From Micromonospora pisi (lineage in GTDB: Bacteria > Actinomycetota > Actinomycetes > Mycobacteriales > Micromonosporaceae), in NCBI RefSeq assembly GCF_003633685.1, contig NZ_RBKT01000001.1:6572001-6636000 (forward strand): a stretch of 64,000 nt of DNA. The letters are read 5' to 3'. Every line of letters begins with the position of its first letter. Position 1 is the first letter of the stretch. The notes below the pieces were generated by a model, which saw only the letters and a list, made by a program, of their open reading frames with translations, ran no database searches and had not been told where the DNA came from. Below are positions 54,708 through 61,561 of this stretch, piece by piece. The position numbers and the translations under genes were made by a program.

Positions 54708-57530
54708 TTACGAGCCGGTCGTCGCCGGCAGTCCCAGGGCGGCGAGCCGGGCTCCCACCTCTTCGGCATTCGGGTGCTCGAGCCGGGTCATGATGGTCAG
54801 CGCCTCGCGCAGCGCCGTACCGGCCGCCTCGATCTCACCCTGGGCGTGCCGGGTCTCGCCGACATGGACCAGGATCTCCGCCTCGTTGTGCTGGTCGCGG
54901 AAGCTCCGGACCAGCTCCAGCGCCCGCTGGTAACAACGGATCGCCTGGTCGTACTCGCCGAGATGGTGGTGGGCGTACCCGAGACTGTCCCAACCACCCG
55001 CCTCGGCGTGCGGGTCGCCGATCTCCTGGTTGAGCGCCACCGCCTGGGTGCAGTACGTCAACGCCGCCGGGTAGTCGTCCAGCATCACGTTCAGCCACCC
55101 CAGGTTGTTCAGCGTGACCGCCTCACCGGCCCGGTGGCCCGTCTCCCGGTAGAGCGCGAGTGCCCGCTCGTTGTGGCTGAGTCCGTCCCGCCACCGGTCC
55201 TGCTGGTTGCAGACCCAGCCGAGCCCCCGGTGGGTGTGCGCCTGGAGGGTGCGGTCACCGAGTTCCTCGTACAGGTCGAGGGCCTGACGCAGGTGGAGGT
55301 GACCGTCGTCGAGCCGCCCCATCTGGGTGTAGTCCAGGCCGAGGCTGCGGTAGCTGTGCGCCTGCCGGGTCCGGTCACCGAGGCGGTGCGCCGCCTTCAG
55401 GGCGGTCCGTTGGGTCGCCGCCCAGTCGTGCCAGTGTCCCTGGTCGTCCAGAAAGGACTCCAACCCTCGGGCCAGCTCCCAGGCGTGCCGGTCGAAGCCG
55501 ACCGAGTCGGCCAGATCGACCGCGCCGAGCAGCACCATGTGCTCCTGGTTGAACCAGGAGAGTGCCTCGGCGCGGTTGCCCACCCGGGAGAGCGTGACCC
55601 CGGTCGGGATCGGGTCGGCCGGGCCGACCGGGTGCCGTTCCGGGTCGAGCAGGCCGCCCGCCGTCGCGGCGACCCGCGTGTAGTGCTCGAGCAGGCGGTG
55701 CAGGCCGGCCCGCCGGGCATCGGCCGGCTGGTCCTGCTCGGCCTGTTCCGCCGCGTACAGGCGGACCAGGTCGTGCAGCCGGTAGCGGCCGGGGGAGTCC
55801 TGGTGCACCAGGTGGGCCTCGTGCAACTCCTGCAACAGCGCCCTGGCCCGGCCGGCAGGTATCCCGGTCAGGCTGGCGACGGCCGGCAGGCTGATGTCCG
55901 GGCCGGGGGCGAGGCCGAGCAGCGTGAACACCGTCGCGGTCGCCGGATTTAACGCCCGGTACGAGGCGGCGAAGACGGTACGCAGGTCGGCGCTGAGGTC
56001 CCCGGTGGTCAGTACGTCCAGTCGGGTGGTCAGCTCGGCCAGTTCGTCGGCGAGCGCCTGGAGCGGGAACCCGGGATGCGTCGCCGCGCGGGCCGCCACG
56101 ATGCCCAGCGCCAGCGGCAGCCCTGCGCACCGTTGCAGGATCGCGCTGACGCTTGCCGGCTCCGCCACCATCCTGGCCGGCCCGAGCAGTCGGGCCAGCA
56201 GTTCCTCCGACTCGTCGTCGCGCAGTACGTCCAGCGCCAGCGGCTGCGCGCCGTGCGTGGCGACCAGCCCGCCGAGCCGGCGGCGACTGGTCAGCAGCAC
56301 CGTGCAGGTGGGACTTCCCGGCAGCAGCGGCAGCACCTGTGCGGTGTCATAGGCGTTGTCCAGGACGATCAGCAGCCGCCGGTCGGCGACCAGGCTCCGG
56401 TAGAGGCCGGCCTGCGCGTCCAGGTCCGCCGGCACCGACGACGGCGGTACGCCGAGCGCGTCGAGAAACCCCCGGACCGCGACGAGCGGTGACAGCGGTG
56501 TCGCCGACGGGTCGAAGCCGCGCAGGTTGACGTAGAGCTGACCGTCGGGGAACCGGTCGGAGTTGTCGTGGGCCCAGCGCAGGGCGAGCCAGGTCTTGCC
56601 GACCCCACCGGCGCCGCTGATGGCCACGATCGCGACCGAGTCGGCCGTACCGGCCCGGGTGTCGTACCTGCTGGTGAGCTCGGCCAGTTCGGACTCGCGG
56701 CCGGTGAACAGCGGCGGCGGCGTCGGCAGTTGCCGCAGCGTCGGACCGGGTGCGGTGGCGGCGGGGCTGACCCGTACCTCGATGGGGCTGCTGAGGGACG
56801 GGTCCGCGTTGAGGATGCGGAGCTGGAGATTCTGGAGGTCGGGACCCGGGTCCACGCCCATCGCGTCGACCAGTTGGTGCCGGACCCGTTGGAAGTGGCC
56901 GAGCGCCTCGGCCTGCCGGCCGCAACGGTAGAGGGCGAGCATGAGCTGACCGGCGAGACGTTCGTCCAACGGTTGCTCCCCGGCCCGCCGGGCCAGGTCG
57001 GGCAGCAGGGCCGCGTGCTCGCCGCAGCGCAGCGCCGTGTCGATCCGGTCGTGCTCCACCGCCAGCCGCTCCCGCTCCAGCGACTCGCGGAGGCTGTTGA
57101 ACCACGGCGTGTCGAGCCCGGCGAACGGCTCACCCCGCCAGAGCGTGACCGCCTCGTCGAACCGGCGCAGGGCGTCGTCGTCCCGTTCGGCTCCGCGTGC
57201 CTGGGCCGCCAGGTGGCGGAACTGGTGCAGGTCCACGGTGAGCGGGTCGGCGGTCAGGAGGTAGCCCCCGGCGCGCCGGCCGAGGCTGACCCCCTCCGCG
57301 TCGGCCAGGCACCGGCGCAGCCGGGACAGGTAGCCGTAGACCACGTTCTGAGAGCGCTGGGGGCGCGAGTCGGCCCACACCCGGTCGAGCAACTGGTCGA
57401 CGTGCACAACCTTGTTGACGTCGACGAGCAGTGCCGCGAGCACACTTCGCTGCCGGGAGTGCCCCAGGTCAATCGGTTTTCCGGCGAGATGCGCGTCGAT
57501 ATTCCCCAGTAGCCCGAACTCCACCGTCAC
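54708..57530 (-). CDS. AfsR/SARP family regulator (SARP-NB-ARC-TPR)
   Basis: 940 residues from GTG 57530. OmpR-like DNA-binding region 1-95 (GHSRQRSVLAALLVDVNKVVHVDQLLDRVW), BTAD domain to about 245, then NB-ARC with P-loop AISGAGGVGKTWLALR near residue 310 and the LLIVLDNAYD hydrolysis motif. The C-terminus is TPR repeats (about 700-930). The layout matches AfsR, an activator of secondary metabolism and morphological genes. Target unknown; the ABC importer operon just downstream shares its strand. Confidence 0.95.
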   Translation of the reverse strand: MTVEFGLLGNIDAHLAGKPIDLGHSRQRSVLAALLVDVNKVVHVDQLLDRVWADSRPQRSQNVVYGYLSRLRRCLADAEGVSLGRRAGGYLLTADPLTVDLHQFRHLAAQARGAERDDDALRRFDEAVTLWRGEPFAGLDTPWFNSLRESLERERLAVEHDRIDTALRCGEHAALLPDLARRAGEQPLDERLAGQLMLALYRCGRQAEALGHFQRVRHQLVDAMGVDPGPDLQNLQLRILNADPSLSSPIEVRVSPAATAPGPTLRQLPTPPPLFTGRESELAELTSRYDTRAGTADSVAIVAISGAGGVGKTWLALRWAHDNSDRFPDGQLYVNLRGFDPSATPLSPLVAVRGFLDALGVPPSSVPADLDAQAGLYRSLVADRRLLIVLDNAYDTAQVLPLLPGSPTCTVLLTSRRRLGGLVATHGAQPLALDVLRDDESEELLARLLGPARMVAEPASVSAILQRCAGLPLALGIVAARAATHPGFPLQALADELAELTTRLDVLTTGDLSADLRTVFAASYRALNPATATVFTLLGLAPGPDISLPAVASLTGIPAGRARALLQELHEAHLVHQDSPGRYRLHDLVRLYAAEQAEQDQPADARRAGLHRLLEHYTRVAATAGGLLDPERHPVGPADPIPTGVTLSRVGNRAEALSWFNQEHMVLLGAVDLADSVGFDRHAWELARGLESFLDDQGHWHDWAATQRTALKAAHRLGDRTRQAHSYRSLGLDYTQMGRLDDGHLHLRQALDLYEELGDRTLQAHTHRGLGWVCNQQDRWRDGLSHNERALALYRETGHRAGEAVTLNNLGWLNVMLDDYPAALTYCTQAVALNQEIGDPHAEAGGWDSLGYAHHHLGEYDQAIRCYQRALELVRSFRDQHNEAEILVHVGETRHAQGEIEAAGTALREALTIMTRLEHPNAEEVGARLAALGLPATTGS

Positions 57531-57741
57531 CTCTGCCCCGCTCGTTCATCCGGCCGACCAGGCAATTCAAGCTTTACCGAAGGTTCACGCACAGTGTGGC
57601 ATGTATGGCGGCGCCGACTCTGCGGCGCTGGTCGTGTGGTGGCTCGCCCCGACCGGCGGGAATCTGGGCGACGCGCCGGTGATCAGGACGACTCGCCGGT
57701 GGTCGGGAATGTGGGCTGCTGGCTGGCGGTTGTCGCCAGGC
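57531..57741. promoter_or_regulatory. divergent promoter region of the SARP gene and F420-reductase-like gene
   Basis: 211 bases. A plus-strand frame runs through it, but its codon pattern is atypical before 57742. No clear palindrome. Confidence 0.45.
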
Positions 57742-58413
57742 ATGACAACCATCGGATTGATCGGTAGCGGACATATCGGCGGCACGGTGGCCCGGTTGGC
57801 GGTAGCCGCCGGCCACGACGTGGTGTTGAGTAACTCGCGTGGGCCGGAGACGCTCCAGGAACTCGTCGCCGAACTCGGCCCGGGCGCACGGGCGGGTACG
57901 CCGGACGAGGCGGCCCGGGCGGGCGACCTGGTGGTGGTGACGATCCCACTGAAGGCGTACCGGAGCGTGCCGGTCGAGCCGCTCGCCGGCAAGGTCGTCA
58001 TCGACACGAACAACTACTACCCGGAGCGCGACGGGCAGTTCGCGGAGCTCGACGACGACTCGACCACCAGCAGTGAGCTGCTGCAACATCACCTGCCGAC
58101 AAGCCGGGTGGTGAAGGCGTTCAACAACATCTACTTCGCGCACCTGCGGTCGCTGGCCCGCCCCAGCGGTGCGGCCGACCGGAGCGCGCTCGCGATCGCC
58201 GGGGACGATGCGGCGGCGAAGGCAACGGTGGTCGAGTTCCTCGACACGATCGGCTACGACGCCGTCGACGCCGGGTCGCTCGCCGAGGGCGGTCGCCGCT
58301 TCCAGCCGGGCACTCCCGCCTACGGCGGGATGTACGCCGCCAAGGACGGGAACTTCTGGGAGCTGCCGGGCGTTCCGTTCGACGCCGCCAGTCTGCGTGC
58401 CCTGCTCGGCTGA
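57742..58413 (+). CDS. NADPH-dependent F420 reductase-like protein
   Basis: 223 residues from ATG 57742. One Rossmann domain: IGLIGSGHIGGTVARLAVAAGHDV at the N-terminus, LSNSRGPETL where NADP phosphate binds, VVVTIPLKAYRSVPVEPLAGKVVIDTNNYY, and AFNNIYFAHLRSLARP, which are F420:NADP oxidoreductase (Fno)-type signatures. Many actinobacterial relatives do not use F420, so the cofactor is uncertain. Confidence 0.9.
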   Translation: MTTIGLIGSGHIGGTVARLAVAAGHDVVLSNSRGPETLQELVAELGPGARAGTPDEAARAGDLVVVTIPLKAYRSVPVEPLAGKVVIDTNNYYPERDGQFAELDDDSTTSSELLQHHLPTSRVVKAFNNIYFAHLRSLARPSGAADRSALAIAGDDAAAKATVVEFLDTIGYDAVDAGSLAEGGRRFQPGTPAYGGMYAAKDGNFWELPGVPFDAASLRALLG

Positions 58414-58498
58414 TCCGGCGCGCGTCGTCGTGACGCACCGCGGGTCCGTCGCCCGCGCCATCCCTGGTGTTGATATGTGTGCCAGGAGGTGACGCACC

Positions 58499-58804
58499 AT
58501 GATCGGTCCGTCGACGGCGGAGGTTTCCCGGCTCCGCGACGATCTTGATGATCTCAGCGCGGTGCACCGCAACGACGAACAGTGGCGGTGCGTGGACTGC
58601 CACGGCGAGTGGCCCTGTCCCGTGATCCGGCGCCGCCTGCTGGCGCTCTACCGGCGGGAGCCGCAGCGGCTCGTCACGTACCTGCGGCACTTCCGTGACC
58701 GGGCCCGCGCCGAGTTGCCCTCGGTGCCGACCAGGGAGCTGGACCTGCGCTTCTTCGGCTGGGTGCCGGTCGCGCCGACCGGCCGCCGGCGGCGACCGGC
58801 CTGA
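58499..58804 (+). CDS. small WxC/WPC-motif protein, paralogue of the gene at 2586
   Basis: 101 residues behind a strong AGGAGGTG ribosome site. N-terminal helix, then QWRCVDCHGEWPCPVIRRR with three Cys that could bind metal, a YLRHFRDRA helix and the conserved RFFGWVPV end. Same motif order as the 94-residue protein at 2586-2870, where only two of the Cys are kept (W-I-C, W-P-C). Followed by a strong terminator. Confidence 0.85.
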   Translation: MIGPSTAEVSRLRDDLDDLSAVHRNDEQWRCVDCHGEWPCPVIRRRLLALYRREPQRLVTYLRHFRDRARAELPSVPTRELDLRFFGWVPVAPTGRRRRPA

Positions 58805-58810
58805 ACGTGT

Positions 58811-58848
58811 GTTCCCACCCCGCTCCCCGGCAAGAGCGGGGTGGGAAC
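58811..58848. terminator. 15-bp perfect hairpin, bidirectional
   Basis: Arms 58811-58825 and 58834-58848 with an 8-base loop; four further pairs extend the stem with one bulge. It lies between the small-protein gene and the convergent cupin gene. Confidence 0.9.
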
Positions 58849-58884
58849 CACACCCCTGGGCCTTGCGCGCACCGGACAGGTGTG

Positions 58885-59622
58885 TCAGTGCACCGGATAG
58901 GTGTTCAACAGCCCACACATGCCCTGCCGACCCTGTTCACGCGGTTGCGCGAACTCGTGCACCACGGCCTCCCCCAGATGCGACGCGTCGCCTCGGGCGA
59001 GGGCGTCGAGCTGGCGCCCGGTCTCCTCGGCCGCCCGCAGGGCGCCCCCACGCCAGCGTTGCCGCCAGGCGTCGAGGTGCGGCTGGACCAGGCGGACGGC
59101 GGCGGCGTGAAACTCCCGCAGCGGGTCCAGGTCGCCGCCGAGGGCGCTGTCGCGGAGTCGCTCGAAGCCGCGTACGGCGAGGTCCCGGCGGGCGTACGCG
59201 GCGGCCAGGTCGCCACCGGGAGCACCGCCGTTCGGCAGGGCCACCGAGGCGGCGTACCGGGCCGGGTCGGCGAGCACCTCCGGGGGCAGGGTCAGCACCG
59301 CGTCCCCCGCCTCGGGCAGGCCGCTGTTCTGCATCAGCACGACAATTTCCAGCCCGCCGTGGTTGACCAGGCGGTGGATCGTGCCCGGGGCGAACCAGAC
59401 CACCGCACCGGGGCGCAGCGGCGTCTCCCGGTACCCGTCGAGGGCGAGGGTCTGGACCAGGCCGGCGCCGGCCTGCACCAGGTACGCCTCGGCGCAGCAG
59501 AGGTGCAGGTGTGGCGTACCGCCGACGGCACCGTCCGGCGCGACGGTGTCGTAGACGCCCAGCCGGGAGACGCCGACGCCACCGGGCAGGGGCAGGGGAG
59601 AAGGTGTGGATTGGCCGGTCAT
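58885..59622 (-). CDS. cupin domain protein
   Basis: 245 residues from ATG 59622 (a GTG at 59631 is also in frame). N-terminal cupin barrel: PHLHLCCAEAYLVQAGAGLVQT (motif 1 His pair and Glu), then GAVVWFAPGTIHRLVNHGGLEIVVLM (motif 2). The C-terminal 110 residues are helical and Arg-rich. Probably binds or isomerises a sugar-derived metabolite. It is divergent from a LacI-type regulator gene with an operator-like site between them. Confidence 0.88.
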   Translation of the reverse strand: MTGQSTPSPLPLPGGVGVSRLGVYDTVAPDGAVGGTPHLHLCCAEAYLVQAGAGLVQTLALDGYRETPLRPGAVVWFAPGTIHRLVNHGGLEIVVLMQNSGLPEAGDAVLTLPPEVLADPARYAASVALPNGGAPGGDLAAAYARRDLAVRGFERLRDSALGGDLDPLREFHAAAVRLVQPHLDAWRQRWRGGALRAAEETGRQLDALARGDASHLGEAVVHEFAQPREQGRQGMCGLLNTYPVH

Positions 59623-59639
59623 GCGGACCACCGTTCATG

Positions 59640-59653
59640 GGAAAGGGTTTTCC
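59640..59653. promoter_or_regulatory. LacI-type operator-like site between cupin and LacI genes
   Basis: GGAAA-GGGT-TTTCC keeps both 5-base arms of the palindrome at 50312 but has a non-palindromic centre. It is 18 bases upstream of the cupin ATG and 84 from the LacI start, a natural autoregulatory position. Confidence 0.55.
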
Positions 59654-59736
59654 TGCGGCCCGCTTGACGCTAGTCTCCGGCGTTGACGACCGTCAACGCG
59701 TACGCCTGTCGGGGCTGGTCCGGACGGAGGCCGCCG

Positions 59737-60759
59737 ATGACCACACTCGCCGACGTCGCCCGGCTCGCCGGGGTCTCCCCGGCGACCGTTTCCCGGATCG
59801 TGAGCCGTAGTCCTCGTCGGGTCGCGCCTGAGTTGCGGGAGCGGGTGTTGGCGGCGGTCGAGGAACTCCAGTACGTCCCGAACGCCCACGCCCAACTACT
59901 CGCCCGCAACCACCGCTCCGCCGTCGGCGTCATCGTCCACGACGTCTCCGACCCCTACTTCGCCGAAATCACCCGCGGCCTGCAACGCGTCGCCACCGAA
60001 CACGGCCGACTCGTCATCATCTGCAACACCTACCGCGACCCCGACAAAGAACTCGAATACGTCGAACTCCTCCGCGCCCACCAAGCCGCCGCCATCATCC
60101 TCGCCGGCAGCGGCCACCACAACGAAACCTTCACCCACACCCTCGACGCCAAACTCCGCGTCTACCAAGCCACCGGCGGCCACATCGCCGTCATCGGCCG
60201 CCACGAACACACCGGCCACGCCGTCATCCCCGCCAACGAAACCGGCGGCTACCTCATCGGCACCGAACTCTACGCACTCGGCCACACCCACCTCGGCGTC
60301 ATCGCCGGCCCCAAACACCTCACCACCACCACCGACCGCCTCACCGGCCTACGCCACGCCGCCCGCGACCACGGCCACAAACTCCCCACCCGCCACATCG
60401 CCTACGCCAACTTCGACCGCGACAGCGGCGCCACCGCCACCGCCCACCTCCTCGACACCCAACCCCACCTCACCGCCATCGCCGCCCTCAACGACACCAT
60501 GGCCATCGGCGCCCTCGCCCTGCTGCGCACCCGAGGCATCAAAGTCCCCGAACAGATCAGCGTCACCGGCTTCGACGACATGCCCATCGCCCGCGACGTC
60601 ACCCCCACCCTCACCACCGTCCGCCTCCCCCTCGCCGACATGGGCGCCCGCGCCATGACCCTCGCCCTCCAGGCACCGGGGACACATCAGGTCGAACAGG
60701 TGCCGGCGGAACTCATCCGCCGGCAGAGCGCCGCCGTGGCGCCGCCGCGTGTCGCCTGA
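59737..60759 (+). CDS. LacI-family transcriptional regulator with mosaic base composition
   Basis: 340 residues from ATG 59737 behind GGAGG. Helix-turn-helix TLADVARLAGVSPATVSRIV and hinge helix NAHAQLLARNHR, then a sugar-binding-protein-like domain (VGVIVHDVSDPYFAEITRGL, TAIAALNDTMAIGALALLRT, SVTGFDDMPIARDVTP). It probably senses a sugar and controls the divergent cupin gene. From about 59875 to 60665 the coding strand is extremely C-rich and G-poor, with CAA, GAA and AAA preferred; both flanks of the same gene have normal usage. Confidence 0.95.
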   Translation: MTTLADVARLAGVSPATVSRIVSRSPRRVAPELRERVLAAVEELQYVPNAHAQLLARNHRSAVGVIVHDVSDPYFAEITRGLQRVATEHGRLVIICNTYRDPDKELEYVELLRAHQAAAIILAGSGHHNETFTHTLDAKLRVYQATGGHIAVIGRHEHTGHAVIPANETGGYLIGTELYALGHTHLGVIAGPKHLTTTTDRLTGLRHAARDHGHKLPTRHIAYANFDRDSGATATAHLLDTQPHLTAIAALNDTMAIGALALLRTRGIKVPEQISVTGFDDMPIARDVTPTLTTVRLPLADMGARAMTLALQAPGTHQVEQVPAELIRRQSAAVAPPRVA

Positions 60760-60772
60760 CAGCAGGGGTGGG

Positions 60773-61546
60773 TCAGTGGGGTTCGGACAGAAAGGCACTG
60801 ACAGCGGCGGCGAACTGCACCTGAGCGTCGTGATGCACAACGTGACCGGCCGGCAGTTCGGCGAGACGGGCCTGCCCGGCGCGACGGGCGATCATCTCGC
60901 GAGCGTGGGCGGCCGCCAGTTCGTCGCTGCGCGTTCCACGGATCAGGAGGGTGGGGCAGCCCACCGATACCCAGTCCTTCCAGTGGTCACCGCTGACTGC
61001 TTTCTGGGATGCCACCGTGTCGTCGATGTCGAACGAGAAGCCCCAGCCGTCCTCCGACGGCCGGAAGGAACACTCCAGATAGGGAGCCGCCGCGCCCAGG
61101 GCCGAGGCCAGCGCATCGCGCGTCGGCGCGTGGCGGGGGAGGCTGGTGGTGAACGACCAGTCGGAGTCCACAATCGCGCCGATGTCCTCGACGATCAGCG
61201 CACAGACCTGGTCCGCGTGCCGGGCGGCGTACTGGTAGGCGTTCACCCCGCCGAGTGAGTGGCCCAGCACAGCCACGGGGCCGAATCCCAGATGCCGGTG
61301 GAAGGCGGCGACGTCGGCGACATAGCCGTCCCGTTCGTAGCTCTCGGCACGGTCCGACGCTCCATGCCCACGCTGATCGAGCGCGATCACCCGCCACCGA
61401 GGTGCCAACGCCTGCGCCAGCGGTGCGAATGCCGACGCTTCGTTGTAGTGCCCGTGCAGAGCCAGGAGCGGAGTACCCGAACCACCGAAGTCCAGATACG
61501 AAAGCCGCCGACCCCCGACCGCGAAGAAGTCACGCACGACCGGCAT
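60773..61546 (-). CDS. alpha/beta hydrolase
   Basis: 257 residues. Oxyanion HG motif in LLALHGHYNEASAF, ALDQRGHGASDRA, the nucleophile elbow GHSLGG (Ser near 97) and a late catalytic His in LPAGHVVHHDAQ. Fits esterase or haloperoxidase-like enzymes; substrate unknown. It converges on the LacI gene with 13 bases between stops. Confidence 0.93.
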   Translation of the reverse strand: MPVVRDFFAVGGRRLSYLDFGGSGTPLLALHGHYNEASAFAPLAQALAPRWRVIALDQRGHGASDRAESYERDGYVADVAAFHRHLGFGPVAVLGHSLGGVNAYQYAARHADQVCALIVEDIGAIVDSDWSFTTSLPRHAPTRDALASALGAAAPYLECSFRPSEDGWGFSFDIDDTVASQKAVSGDHWKDWVSVGCPTLLIRGTRSDELAAAHAREMIARRAGQARLAELPAGHVVHHDAQVQFAAAVSAFLSEPH

Positions 61547-61561
61547 GTTGAACCTGCACCC

